This document shows, in pieces, positions 1-8,350 of a DNA stretch of 64,000 nt (position 1 is the stretch's first letter; every line of letters starts with the position of its first letter). The position numbers and the translations under genes were made by a program. The stretch is from JAGWBF01 sp963663025 (GTDB taxonomy: Bacteria > Chloroflexota > Dehalococcoidia > Lucifugimonadales > JAGWBF01): NCBI GenBank assembly GCA_963663025.1, contig OY760073.1, forward strand, positions 1,240,001 to 1,304,000, in the 5' to 3' direction. The notes beneath the pieces were generated by a model. That model worked only from the letters and a program-made list of their open reading frames with translations. It did no database searches and had not been told where the DNA came from.

Positions 1-235
1 GATGGGCACGGGCCAGGGAAGCGATGGTCGGGCCCTTGACCTCTCGTGCGATGGTCTTGACCGCCTCGAAATCCCCCGGCGAGCTCGCTGCGAAGCCCGC
101 TTCTATAACGTCCACACGGAGCCGGGCAAGCTGTTGGGCTATGGCCAGCTTCTCTTCGCCGGTCATGCCTATGCCCGCCGACTGCTCACCATCCCGGAGG
201 GTGGTGTCGAATATCCTTACTACATCTTCCGCCAT
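1..235 (-). CDS. leuA: 2-isopropylmalate synthase family protein, N-terminal part (runs off left edge)
   Basis: The reverse strand reads M-AEDVVRIFDTTLRDGEQS and continues open to the window edge (78 full codons). The FDTTLRDGEQ motif is the N-terminal signature of the DRE-TIM metallolyase family, and the following VIEAGFAASSPGDFEAV matches LeuA. LeuA condenses acetyl-CoA with 2-oxoisovalerate, the first committed step of leucine synthesis. The start is chosen because a GGGAG Shine-Dalgarno-like stretch lies just upstream. It is the last visible gene of the T-box controlled ilvB-ilvN-ilvC-leuA run, about 200 bases after ilvC. Homocitrate or citramalate synthases share this N-terminus, so LeuA rests partly on the operon context. 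Confidence 0.88.
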   Translation of the reverse strand, partial: MAEDVVRIFDTTLRDGEQSAGIGMTGEEKLAIAQQLARLRVDVIEAGFAASSPGDFEAVKTIAREVKGPTIASLARAH

Positions 236-432
236 GGTCTGTTTCTCCCTTCTGACTCTTCAGTTAGGCCCGTAGGCCATTCCCACATATCTGTCGGGCT
301 TTGGTCTCAGAAGGGCTCACAGGATAACGCAGTCCGCCGCCCCGTGGCCTTGCCGGACCTGTGGGGTGTGGCGGACTACGCTATTCATGTCCTCCGTCAT
401 GGCATTCTTCCCGAACATGCTATCCCCCGTGT

Positions 433-1431
433 TTATTCGACAGGGTTCATCCAGGGCATCATGCGCCGGAGCTCCCTGCCGACCTCCTCTATCTGGTGCT
501 CGGTCCCGTCTTCCCTAAGTTGGAGGAAGCGTTTCCGGCCTTCGTCGTTCTCCGCCATCCACTCCCGGGCGAAGCTTCCATCCTGTATGTCCTTCAGTAT
601 CCTGCGCATGTTGTCCCGGACGTGGTCGTCGATGACCCTGGGACCCCGGGTGTAGTCGCCGTACTCAGCGGTGTCGCTCACCGAATAGCGCATGTACTTG
701 AACCCACCCTGGAAGATCAGGTCCACGATGAGTTTCATCTCGTGGAGACACTCGAAGTAGGCCAATTCTGGCTCGTAGCCCGCCTCCACCAGGGTCTCGA
801 AGGCCGTCTTTATAAGGGCGGTTATGCCCCCGCAGAGCACGTTCTGCTCGCCGAACAGGTCCGTCTCCGTCTCATCCTTAAAAGTGGTCTCCAGGACTCC
901 CGCCCCGGTGCAGCCGATCCCCTTGGCGTAGGCCAGGGTTATCTCTTTGGCATCGCCCGTGGCATCCTGCTCGATGGCCAAAAGGGCGGGAACGCCGATG
1001 CCGTCCACGAACATCTCCCGCATGCGGTGTCCCGGCGCCTTTGGCGCCACCATGGTCACGTTCACGTTGTTGGGAGGAACGATCTGCTTGTAGTGGATGT
1101 TGAACCCGTGTCCAAACATCAGCGTGCTTTGGGGGGCCAGGTGTGGCTCTATGGACTCCCGGTACACCCGGCCCTGGATATGGTCAGGGATCAGCACCAT
1201 CACCACCTGGCTGTCCTTGGTGACCTGCTCCACATCATCCACCTCCAGCCCGCCATCCTGGGCCTTGGCCCGGCTGGCGCTGGTGGACGGCAAGCCCACC
1301 TTCACCTTCTGGCCGTTGTCCTTCAGGCTCAGAGCATGGGCATGTCCCTGGCTCCCATAGCCGATAATTCCAATGGTCTTGTCCTGGAGCAGCTCCAGGT
1401 TGGCGTCCTTGTCGTAATAGACGTTGGGCAT
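433..1431 (-). CDS. ilvC: Ketol-acid reductoisomerase (NADP+)
   Basis: The product is 332 residues, the normal length of the short class I enzyme. The N-terminus has the Rossmann motif GIIGYGSQGHA (about residues 22-32), followed by the acidic, helical C-terminal domain with conserved Glu/Asp metal ligands (for example in DLFGEQNVLCGG and ECLHEMKLIVDL). It converts 2-acetolactate to 2,3-dihydroxyisovalerate in valine and leucine synthesis, and 2-aceto-2-hydroxybutyrate to the isoleucine precursor. It lies 12 bases downstream of ilvN on the same strand and is clearly co-transcribed. Confidence 0.97.
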   Translation of the reverse strand: MPNVYYDKDANLELLQDKTIGIIGYGSQGHAHALSLKDNGQKVKVGLPSTSASRAKAQDGGLEVDDVEQVTKDSQVVMVLIPDHIQGRVYRESIEPHLAPQSTLMFGHGFNIHYKQIVPPNNVNVTMVAPKAPGHRMREMFVDGIGVPALLAIEQDATGDAKEITLAYAKGIGCTGAGVLETTFKDETETDLFGEQNVLCGGITALIKTAFETLVEAGYEPELAYFECLHEMKLIVDLIFQGGFKYMRYSVSDTAEYGDYTRGPRVIDDHVRDNMRRILKDIQDGSFAREWMAENDEGRKRFLQLREDGTEHQIEEVGRELRRMMPWMNPVE

Positions 1432-1443
1432 GCTAGTAGCACC

Positions 1444-2025
1444 TCATCCGAATGGCACCTGGCTCTGCTCGTGCTCGGCGCCGTTTCTCATTGGTGTGGG
1501 CATATCGCCCCTGGGCCGTTCGGCCCTGGTTTCCCCTGCGCTGCGGGCCATGGCGATGCGCCCGGTGCGCATCACTTCCCGGATGCCGAAGGGGCGCAGG
1601 AGATTGTACATAGCATCGATCTTGTCTTCGCCGCTGGTGATCTCGATGATGAGGGAATTGGGCCCGACATCGACGATGTTGGCGCGGAAGATGTTCACAA
1701 GCTGGATGATCTCGCTGCGGGTTGTGGGAGTGGCCCGGACCTTGATCAGCGCCACTTCCCGGGCGACGATCTCCTCCTCCACAAGCTCCGAAACCTTGAC
1801 CACCTCGATCAGCTTGTTGAGCTGCTTGGTCACCTGCTCCATGGTGGCGATGTCGCCCTCGACCACAAAGGTCATGCGGGACAAGTTGGGCTGCTCGCTC
1901 TGCCCCACCGCCAGGCTGGCGATGTTGAACCCCCTCCGGCGGAACAGGCTGGACACCCGGTTCAGGACGCCGGGCTGGTCCTGCACCAGCGCAACTATGG
2001 TGTGGCGTTCCGTTGCACCGCTCAT
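1444..2025 (-). CDS. ilvN: Acetolactate synthase small (regulatory) subunit
   Basis: The 193-residue product starts with an ACT domain (HTIVALVQDQPGVLNRVSSL, residues about 8-27), the site of valine feedback binding in this family, followed by a second ACT-like regulatory half. Length and motif match IlvN/IlvH. Its start codon overlaps the ilvB stop by four bases, an ATGA junction typical of translational coupling of the two subunits. The last 25 or so residues are a poorly conserved polar tail. Confidence 0.95.
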   Translation of the reverse strand: MSGATERHTIVALVQDQPGVLNRVSSLFRRRGFNIASLAVGQSEQPNLSRMTFVVEGDIATMEQVTKQLNKLIEVVKVSELVEEEIVAREVALIKVRATPTTRSEIIQLVNIFRANIVDVGPNSLIIEITSGEDKIDAMYNLLRPFGIREVMRTGRIAMARSAGETRAERPRGDMPTPMRNGAEHEQSQVPFG

Positions 2026-3743
2026 GTGGCTATCCCCTCATTGCTGGCTTGGAAGGCATGCTCCTGGCCCGGCTCCTCCAACATCTCGGCCAAGCTCTCC
2101 CCCGCCGGTATCATGGGGAAGACGTTCTCTTCAGGCTCCACCAGGAAGTCCACCACCACCGGCCCCGGCTCCATCATCGCCTGCCGTATGGACGACTCCA
2201 CCTGGGACTTGTCGGTAACCCGAATTCCGGGTATCCCGTAGGCCTCGGCCAGCTTCACAAAGTCCGGGTTGGCGGAGTAGCTGGTGGCCGTATATACCTT
2301 GTCGTAGAAGAAGTCCTGCCACTGGCGAACCATGCCCAGGTACCCGTTGTTCATGATGGCGAACTTCACTGCGATGTTGTTCTCCACGCAGGTTGCCAGG
2401 TCGCACAGGGTCATCTGGAACCCGCCGTCCCCGGCGATGGACCAGACCACCTTGTCCGGCGCTCCCACCTTGGCCCCCATTGCCGCCGGCACCTCGAACC
2501 CCATGGCGCCCAAGCCGCCGGAGGTGATCAGGCTGTTGGGGTTCTTGAACCGGCAGTGCTGAGCAGCCCACATCTGGTGCTGGCCCACGCCCGTTACCAC
2601 CAGGGCGTTGCCGTCGGTGACGTCGGACAACGTTCGCAGGATGTACTGGGGAAGCAGGTGGTCCGTCTCTCGTATCTTGTGGGACGGATGTTCCGCTCGC
2701 ATATCTTCGACTTGCTGAACCCACTCGGTGTGCACCGTGGGCTGAACATGGGGAAGCAGGGCCTGCAGCACCCGCTTCAGGTCGCCCACGATGGGCACCG
2801 TCGCCTTAACGTTCTTGCTGATCTCCGACGGATCGACATCGATGTGCACCACCTTGGCGTTGGGGGCGAAGTCGGACAACCGCCCCGTCACCCTGTCGTC
2901 GAAGCGCATCCCCAGGGAGATGAGCAGGTCCGCCTCGTTAATGGCCATGCTGGCGTATGCCATTCCGTGCATACCGGGCATCCCCACGTTCAGGAAGTGG
3001 TCCGAGGGGAAGGAGCTTATGCCCAGCAGGGTGGTGACCACCGGTATCTGGGCCCGCTCCGCCAGCTCCAGCACCTCCTCGTAGGCCCGGGAGATGATGA
3101 TGCCGTGCCCCGCCAGGATCAGCGGGCGTTGGGCCTCGCCGATGAGCTGGGCGGCCTTCTGTATCTGGGAGGGATGCCCGTCCATGGTCGGCTTGTATCC
3201 CGGCAGGTCAAAGTCGTCGGGGTAAGAGAACTCGGCCTGTTCGTTGAGCAGGACATCCTTGGGGATGTCGATAAGCACGGGGCCCGGCCTGCCCGTGCTG
3301 GCGATGTAGAAGGCGTTCTTGATCGCCTGGGGTATCTCCGCGGCCGACATGACAAGGTAGTTGTGCTTGGTAACCGGCAGGGTGATGCCCGTCATGTCCG
3401 TTTCCTGGAAAGCATCCTTGCCGATGGCGGCCCTGGGCACCTGGCCCGTGATGGCCACGATGGGGATGGAGTCCATCTGGGCGGAGGCGATGCCCGTCAC
3501 CAGGTTGGTTGCCCCGGGGCCCGACGTAGCCATGCACACGCCCACCTTGCCCGTAACCCTGGCGTAGCCGTCGGCCGCCATGGCTGCCGCCTGTTCATGG
3601 CGTACCAGGATGTGGCGCAGCTGGGGGTATTCGGGCATCGCCCCGTACAAGGGCAGTATCGCCCCGCCGGGTATGCCGAAAGCCACCTCCACGTTCTCCC
3701 GGAGGAGACTCTCGCAGACTATCTGGGCGCCTGTCAGCTTCAT
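2022..3743 (-). CDS. ilvB: Acetolactate synthase large (catalytic) subunit
   Basis: A thiamine-diphosphate enzyme of 573 residues. The N-terminal pyrimidine-binding domain has the catalytic Glu in the segment RHEQAAAMAADGYAR (about residues 48-62). The C-terminal domain has the GDGGFQMT...NNGYLGM ThDP/Mg motif (about residues 435-465). It makes acetolactate or acetohydroxybutyrate from pyruvate and 2-oxobutyrate. It is the first gene of the operon and begins just downstream of a T-box leader and terminator, so its expression is expected to rise when the cognate tRNA is uncharged. ATG at 3743 is preceded by a GAGG-type ribosome binding site. Confidence 0.97.
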   Translation of the reverse strand: MKLTGAQIVCESLLRENVEVAFGIPGGAILPLYGAMPEYPQLRHILVRHEQAAAMAADGYARVTGKVGVCMATSGPGATNLVTGIASAQMDSIPIVAITGQVPRAAIGKDAFQETDMTGITLPVTKHNYLVMSAAEIPQAIKNAFYIASTGRPGPVLIDIPKDVLLNEQAEFSYPDDFDLPGYKPTMDGHPSQIQKAAQLIGEAQRPLILAGHGIIISRAYEEVLELAERAQIPVVTTLLGISSFPSDHFLNVGMPGMHGMAYASMAINEADLLISLGMRFDDRVTGRLSDFAPNAKVVHIDVDPSEISKNVKATVPIVGDLKRVLQALLPHVQPTVHTEWVQQVEDMRAEHPSHKIRETDHLLPQYILRTLSDVTDGNALVVTGVGQHQMWAAQHCRFKNPNSLITSGGLGAMGFEVPAAMGAKVGAPDKVVWSIAGDGGFQMTLCDLATCVENNIAVKFAIMNNGYLGMVRQWQDFFYDKVYTATSYSANPDFVKLAEAYGIPGIRVTDKSQVESSIRQAMMEPGPVVVDFLVEPEENVFPMIPAGESLAEMLEEPGQEHAFQASNEGIAT

Positions 3744-3763
3744 TATGTAACCTCGCTGGGCCT

Positions 3764-3800
3764 TATAAAAAACGACCCGTCCTGAAGGGACGGGTCGTTT
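3764..3800 (-). terminator. Attenuator terminator of the ilv T-box leader
   Basis: Read on the minus strand: a perfect 13-bp stem (3788-3800 with 3770-3782), a 5-base loop and a run of six or more U residues (3771 downward). The 5' arm lies directly after the T-box sequence, so pairing with an antiterminator is structurally possible. It ends about 20 bases before the ilvB start codon. Confidence 0.93.
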
Positions 3801-4029
3801 CCCGCGGTACCACCCTTATTCTCGGTGATCGTGATCACCAGAGCACCTCTGGGACGTTAACGGCGTCCACCGCCCTTCCCTACTTGGCAGCCGGAAACCC
3901 GGCGCGTTCAGGAGGGCCGCTCCGGGGCGAGTTGGGGACTTCGCAACCGCCGGCCTTCCACCTGTGGCCGGCTCTCTGGGGGCGCTATATCCCTACTACT
4001 CCCCTTCAGGCGCGGAACTATTGACTTGC
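3766..4029 (-). promoter_or_regulatory. T-box riboswitch leader of ilvB-ilvN-ilvC-leuA
   Basis: On the minus strand, 3802-3817 carries the near-universal T-box sequence AAGGGTGGTACCGCGG, whose GGTGG/ACCGCG core pairs with the NCCA end of uncharged tRNA. It is followed at once by the terminator. Further 5' there is Stem I material: an AGAGAG bulge-type segment followed by a GC-rich stem (GCCGGCC with GGCCGGC, roughly 3974-3949). After the distal part the sequence AACTCGCCCCGGAG places a candidate CUC (Leu) specifier at 3931-3929. A leucine specifier fits an ilv-leu operon. The T-box identity is clear; the specifier is inferred by eye, not from a folded model. Confidence 0.92.
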
Positions 4030-4036
4030 TTGTACA

Positions 4037-4065
4037 ATTCTAAGCATCCGGCAAGGATTTGTAAA
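4037..4065 (-). promoter_or_regulatory. Sigma-70-type promoter for the ilv operon
   Basis: On the minus strand TTTACA (4065-4060), a 17-base spacer and TAGAAT (4042-4037). Transcription would begin near 4030, just 5' of the T-box leader. Both hexamers match the consensus in four or five of six positions. Confidence 0.7.
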
Positions 4066-4134
4066 GGGTTCCAGGTAGTGATTCAGAAGTTCTGGACGCC
4101 GGCCGCAGGGCCGGCGCCGACAAATAATCGATAG

Positions 4135-5031
4135 ATGTACTGGATACTGGCTGCCTTGGGCAGCTCGGCGATTTTCGGCTGGATGAACATCGCAGACCGG
4201 ATTCTGCTGAGCCGTCACTTTCCAATAGTGTCCGTCTTCTTCATCTGGGAAGGCATGTTCCTTGCCACCTCGGGGACGACGGTGCTGCTGATCGCCGGCA
4301 TCCCCGACTCCGGGGAAGGCATCCTGCTGGCCTACCTGTCGGGCCTCATCTGGGGGGCGGGCCTGATGTGCGTGTTCCTCGGGTTCCGCATCGAGGAAGC
4401 CTCCCGGGCCGTGGCCATCTACCAGACCTTCCCCGTCTTCGTGGCCATCCTGGCCCTCATCTTCCTGGACGAGACGCTCAACGCCGGCCAGTGGGTGGGC
4501 ATCCTGGCTGTGGTGGTGGGGGCTGTTATCATCTCCTTCCGGGGTTCGTTTGGGTCCGGGCTGATAAGGTTCAACCGCGCCCTGCCGGTGCTGCTGGCCT
4601 CCAGCTTCCTCATAGCCCTGGGCCTGCTGATAAGCAAGCCCGCCCTGGACCTGATGCCCGTCTATGATGTGTTTATATTCCGTGCCCTGGGTATGGCATC
4701 GGTCTTCCTGCTGTTTTTCCGCCCACGCCACGTGTCGGGACTCCGCGACTCCCTTAAGAAGAAGCGGGTTATGGGGCTTTTCGTGATGGCCGAGCTGGTC
4801 GGCAGCAACATAGCCCTGTCCATGGTGCTCATCGCCACCGACCTGGGCCCCGTCTCCCTGGTGTCGTCCCTGATGGCTACGAGGCCCCTGTTCGTCTTTG
4901 CCTACAGCACCGCTCTCAGCACACCCCGGCTGAACGTGCTAAACGAGCCTTTGCAGAAGGAAGTGCTCCTGCAGAAGTCCGTAGCCGTCGCCGCCATCAT
5001 AGGGGGTGTCTGCATGGTCAGCCTCTGGTAA
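4135..5031 (+). CDS. EamA/DMT-family membrane transporter
   Basis: A 298-residue hydrophobic protein with about ten predicted membrane helices in two similar halves, each one EamA-like repeat. The first half has the family-typical ending AVAIYQTFPVFVAILALIFL-DE, and the second half ends with MATRPLFVFAYSTAL. Drug/metabolite transporters of this type export amino acids, nucleosides or other small metabolites; the substrate cannot be told from sequence. It is divergent from the ilv operon with only about 70 bases between its start and the ilv promoter, so export of a branched-chain product is possible but only suggested by location. Confidence 0.85.
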   Translation: MYWILAALGSSAIFGWMNIADRILLSRHFPIVSVFFIWEGMFLATSGTTVLLIAGIPDSGEGILLAYLSGLIWGAGLMCVFLGFRIEEASRAVAIYQTFPVFVAILALIFLDETLNAGQWVGILAVVVGAVIISFRGSFGSGLIRFNRALPVLLASSFLIALGLLISKPALDLMPVYDVFIFRALGMASVFLLFFRPRHVSGLRDSLKKKRVMGLFVMAELVGSNIALSMVLIATDLGPVSLVSSLMATRPLFVFAYSTALSTPRLNVLNEPLQKEVLLQKSVAVAAIIGGVCMVSLW

Positions 5032-5078
5032 GCACCCCCTCGCCACCACACCCGCCCGTGGTGGGGCTCTCGAACCAC

Positions 5079-5160
5079 CCTCCCACCAGGGGAGAAGGGA
5101 TAGGTATTCCCCCTATCCTGGGTATTCCCCCTCTCCCTTGAGGGAGAGGGTTGGGGTGAG
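5079..5160. repeat. Dispersed GGGAGAGGG palindromic repeat, copy 1
   Basis: Contains a perfect inverted repeat CCCTCTCCCT-tg-AGGGAGAGGG (5129-5150) preceded by an ACCAGGGGAGAAGG block and followed by TTGGGGTGAGGG. The same arrangement recurs at about 8285-8347. Elements of this kind are common non-coding repeats in many bacterial genomes. About 50 bases further on, both copies are followed by the string ATCTGGTAAACTT (5207-5219 and 8387-8399), which lies upstream of a gene each time and may contain a -10 element. Confidence 0.8.
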
Positions 5161-5247
5161 GGTGATCGCTCTTGAACTGACAAGAAACGACACGAAGGGC
5201 TGCTATATCTGGTAAACTTGGCTCATCACCAGTGAAGGACTTGAGTC

Positions 5248-5565
5248 GTGGACGTTGGCGTCGTAACAATCGAATACCTGGAGCATCCAGAAGGGCCTGT
5301 ACATGACTTCCTGGCGGCTCTGTCGTTGGACCCAACCTTGGGGGACTGCGACGATGAATACGAGGAACGCGACGATTTCGACGGAGAAGATTACGTCTGG
5401 GCCAGTTCGAACATCGTCGAGTTCAGCCGCCACTACCTCGACTGGAGGGTCGAACGCTGGGTTAACGGACACGATATCGGCGTGTCTGGAACATCCGCAC
5501 TAAGAAACTGGATTGACAATCTCCCCTGGCGTAACGACTACATAATGTTGCACATTGGAGGCTGA
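5248..5565 (+). CDS. Small acidic hypothetical protein next to the R-M cassette
   Basis: 105 residues, starting at GTG, with a strongly acidic middle (CDDEYEERDDFDGEDYVW, about residues 33-50) and several Trp residues. No domain is recognised and there is no signal or membrane segment. It lies 68 bases upstream of the methyltransferase gene on the same strand, in the same AT-richer stretch, so it may belong to the mobile restriction cassette. Roles such as a DNA-mimic or immunity-type protein are speculation. Confidence 0.55.
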   Translation: MDVGVVTIEYLEHPEGPVHDFLAALSLDPTLGDCDDEYEERDDFDGEDYVWASSNIVEFSRHYLDWRVERWVNGHDIGVSGTSALRNWIDNLPWRNDYIMLHIGG

Positions 5566-5633
5566 CCGCAGCCACGAATCGGCAACTTGACCAGAATGCT
5601 GTAACAACATTTACTTTCAGAAGGCATAAGGAT

Positions 5634-6866
5634 ATGACGCAAGAAGTAACCATCGCCGAGCCATCAATATCTACTAACGGGGTTGGGAGTGGGTATGGAT
5701 ACTCCCCTGAATATCCCGATATACCGTTTACGGCGTTTGACACTATCACGCCGGATATGTGTCTTGAGGAACTCAACCTCAATTGGAGAGAGAAGGACTT
5801 ACCAGAGAGAGTACGAACCAAGCACGTTCACAGATTGCATCCCTACTTAGGTAAATTCATTCCTCAGCTGGTGGAGATATTCCTCCGAAAGTTTGAGCCA
5901 ACGACAGTTAGTGACCCTTTCTGCGGTTCTGGCACGACTTTGGTTGAGGCAGCCTCTCTTGGTATAAACGCCGTTGGATGCGACATTTCTGAATTCAACA
6001 CCTTGATGACCAAAGTCAAGACTGCCGAGTACGATCTTGAGGTTCTTGAAAATGAAGTGAACGAGGCCATGAACCGAGGTCTAGCGAGACAGCCAATGAC
6101 ATTGCGTGAACGTAGGAGAGCCCCCTATCTACCAAGTGAGTATCTGAAATCCTGGTTTGCTCCAACCTCTCTCGAGACCTTGCTCGCATACCAAAAAACT
6201 ATCGACCAATACAGATACAGTGACGTCTTGAGGGTTATCCTTTCGCGAACGGCCCGTTCAGCACGCCTAACCACTCATTTCGACTTAGACTTTCCGAAGC
6301 AACCGCAGACCGAGCCTTACTTTTGCTACAAGCACGGTCGAACCTGTAAGCCAACAGAGGACGCCGCGCAGTTCTTGAAGCGATACAGCACCGATACTCT
6401 GCGACGAATACGAGAATTCGCTTCCCTTCGGAAGAAAGTAGCACTTTCAGTCATTACTGATGACAGCCGAACCGTGGAGTTACCCAAATGCGACTTGGTG
6501 ATTACGTCTCCCCCATACGTCGGCTTAATTGATTACCACGAGCAGCACAAGTACGCCTACGAGTTGCTGGGATTGGAGTGGAAGGCTGACGATGAAATTG
6601 GTCCGGCTTCTAGGGGAAGCTCTCAACGCGCCCAGTCCGAGTATGTGGACAACATGGTCGCATCGTTTAGCAATGCCAAGTCCGGTCTTGCCAAAGATGG
6701 GAAAATGGTCGTTATAGTTAACGACAAGCTGGGTCTGTATGACGAGATTCGAGAGCGATCAGGTTTGCGCTTGGAGAGTCGCCTTGAGAGGCACGTCAAC
6801 AGGCGCACCGGAAGGCGATCAGGGGACTTCTTCGAAAGTATTTTGGTCTGGGCGCGAGCGGACTGA
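5634..6866 (+). CDS. DNA methyltransferase (SAM-dependent, TSPPY type), restriction-modification
   Basis: 410 residues. The AdoMet-binding motif DPFCGSGTTLVEA begins at residue 94 and the catalytic TSPPY motif is at residues 291-295, followed by a Tyr/His-rich segment. The SPPY form is typical of N4-cytosine methyltransferases, with some adenine enzymes sharing it. Motif I precedes motif IV here, which is the opposite of classical beta-class enzymes. The gene ends five bases before the endonuclease gene, forming a compact M-R cassette. Codons are noticeably richer in A/T than in flanking genes, a sign of transfer. Confidence 0.9.
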   Translation: MTQEVTIAEPSISTNGVGSGYGYSPEYPDIPFTAFDTITPDMCLEELNLNWREKDLPERVRTKHVHRLHPYLGKFIPQLVEIFLRKFEPTTVSDPFCGSGTTLVEAASLGINAVGCDISEFNTLMTKVKTAEYDLEVLENEVNEAMNRGLARQPMTLRERRRAPYLPSEYLKSWFAPTSLETLLAYQKTIDQYRYSDVLRVILSRTARSARLTTHFDLDFPKQPQTEPYFCYKHGRTCKPTEDAAQFLKRYSTDTLRRIREFASLRKKVALSVITDDSRTVELPKCDLVITSPPYVGLIDYHEQHKYAYELLGLEWKADDEIGPASRGSSQRAQSEYVDNMVASFSNAKSGLAKDGKMVVIVNDKLGLYDEIRERSGLRLESRLERHVNRRTGRRSGDFFESILVWARAD

Positions 6867-6871
6867 CAGCC

Positions 6872-7642
6872 ATGAATACTTTAACCCGAGAAGCGATCAG
6901 AGCACACTTCAGAGAGTTCGTGCTTGGTCAAATGCCAAAGATGACCAAGTGGACGATAGATGACCTAAAGGAAGCATATCCATTTCACAGACTTTTCTTC
7001 ACCGGCGAAGCGCTCGTAGCCGCGAGGGTTGAACGTAGCGTCGTCACCAATATGGGAAATACTCTATACCAAGACCTTGCCAAGATAGTTGCATTGGACC
7101 GGTATAAGCAGGTGTACCTGGGACACGATATCGAAAGTACCCTTAACGATGCAGCTGTCAACATGATAGAGCAAATAGTTACTGAACTTCGTGCCCCAGT
7201 GAACCAAGGAGAGACCCCACGCAAGCCCGACCATGATTCTGAACTGGCCGATATTCTAAGCTCCCCAGGGGGAGGGCAGTCCACGAGGGTAGTCAAGGCC
7301 GACCTCTATGTCGAAGATTTTACAGGGGGGCCATTGTTCATCGAGCTAAAGACTCCCCTTCCGAATCTGGACATCGCCGCTGAATCCAAGAGGAAAATGC
7401 TCTATTACCTTGCAATGATGGACCGAAAGGGAGTGGCAGGCGCAAAGGCATTCTTGGGACTCACTTACAATCCCTATATAACTCGCGCCAAATATGGTCA
7501 CTCATTCACGAAGAAAATAATGGACATGAACAAGCAGGTCTTGATAGGTAGCGAGACTTGGGACTATATCGGCGGGCCCGGCACGTACGTCGAGATATTG
7601 CAAATAATAGACCAGGTACGCGGTGAAGTTTTTGGTACATAA
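6872..7642 (+). CDS. Type II restriction endonuclease, TdeIII-like
   Basis: 256 residues resembling the TdeIII family in its N-terminal part (MNTLTREAIRAHFREF and later ERSVVTNMGNTLYQDLAKI). A PD-(D/E)xK-like active site is visible: Asp144 in KADLYVED, then Glu158-Leu-Lys160 in FIELKTP. It would cleave unmethylated DNA. The specificity of TdeIII relatives (GGNCC from memory) is not verified here. It directly follows the methyltransferase gene and shares its AT-rich composition. Confidence 0.85.
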   Translation: MNTLTREAIRAHFREFVLGQMPKMTKWTIDDLKEAYPFHRLFFTGEALVAARVERSVVTNMGNTLYQDLAKIVALDRYKQVYLGHDIESTLNDAAVNMIEQIVTELRAPVNQGETPRKPDHDSELADILSSPGGGQSTRVVKADLYVEDFTGGPLFIELKTPLPNLDIAAESKRKMLYYLAMMDRKGVAGAKAFLGLTYNPYITRAKYGHSFTKKIMDMNKQVLIGSETWDYIGGPGTYVEILQIIDQVRGEVFGT

Positions 7643-7726
7643 TGATAGCTGCTAGGAATCTCAGCAGCGGCAGTGATCTTGACAAGTTCTGGAGCAGCCC
7701 CGCCCCGCAGTAGGGAGCTGGGAGGG

Positions 7727-7996
7727 TCAAGCCGGAGAGGCTTCCAACATCCTGCGACGAGCTACCGCCAAGTCATAGTTTGCCTGCCTACGCATCCAGA
7801 AGTCTGCATCGCTCCAGCCTATCTTTTCCAGGGCTAGCGCCACGGCTGGCGTGATGCCGCAGCGCTCGTTCAAGAGCCGGGAAGCTGTGTTGCGGCTCAC
7901 TCCCAAGCAGGCAGCGAATTCGTTGACGCTCCAGCCCTCAGACTCCAGGCTGTCTCGGAGACTGGCCGCCGGATGGGTTGGCGTTGCAGATGGCAT
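7727..7996 (-). CDS. higA: HigA-type antitoxin (XRE family HTH), apparently without a toxin partner
   Basis: 89 residues when started at ATG 7996, which has a GGGGGAA ribosome site; a longer open frame upstream is only repeat-derived sequence. The helix-turn-helix is WSVNEFAACLGVSRNTASRL, followed by the HigA-typical ITPAVALALEKIGWSDADFW. Such proteins bind a HigB RNase toxin and repress their own promoter. HigB is normally encoded just upstream, but the 450 bases upstream here hold only repeats and no toxin-like frame is seen. It could be an orphan regulator or the remnant of a pair. Confidence 0.85.
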   Translation of the reverse strand: MPSATPTHPAASLRDSLESEGWSVNEFAACLGVSRNTASRLLNERCGITPAVALALEKIGWSDADFWMRRQANYDLAVARRRMLEASPA

Positions 7997-8012
7997 GGTT
8001 TTCCCCCTAACA

Positions 8013-8023
8013 GTACATGGTAC
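8013..8023. promoter_or_regulatory. Candidate HigA operator, GTAC-N3-GTAC dyad
   Basis: The palindrome GTACATGGTAC lies 16 bases upstream of the higA start codon. A short dyad in this place is where autoregulating HigA proteins usually bind. Inference from symmetry and position only. Confidence 0.4.
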
Positions 8024-8059
8024 GAGCCTGCCCGGTGTAGTCAAGCCTGTACGGAGCCA

Positions 8060-8350
8060 CACTGGCATCCGTCCCCCCTTCGAGCGCCTCAGGAGGAACG
8101 GACAGCCCCGCCGCGTTTTCCTGGATTGCGGCCTCCGCCGCAATGACGGAGGGACCTCCGTGACATTCCACCATCCGTTCCCCTTCGATTTCCCTCAGGG
8201 CGAACGGGGCGGACAGGCGGGCTTTCCTGGATTGCGGCCTTCGCCGCAATGATAGGGCTGGTGTCCCCCTCATCCTAACCTTCTCCCACCAGGGGAGAAG
8301 GAACAGATATTCCCCCTCTCCCTTGAGGGAGAGGGTTGGGGTGAGGGTGA
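8060..8350. repeat. Cluster of dispersed repeats upstream of the GWTDGLPVV gene
   Basis: No gene is seen between 8000 and 8447. The stretch holds two ATTGCGGC-N4-GCCGCAAT hairpins (8125-8144 and 8231-8250), two CCTTCGA(G)/GAACGG-type segments (around 8075-8100 and 8167-8205), and copy 2 of the GGGAGAGGG palindrome (8314-8335). The same hairpin family recurs at 10186-10707 and 22497-22693. Long frames through here on either strand are repeat translations. Confidence 0.85.

Noticed and set aside
361..2241. Long plus-strand frames across the ilv genes
   Set aside because: They are antisense shadows of ilvC and ilvN, which match known enzymes fully.
7727..8143. Longer 138-residue start for the HigA gene
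   Set aside because: The extra N-terminus is translated repeat, and a good ribosome site precedes the internal ATG at 7996.
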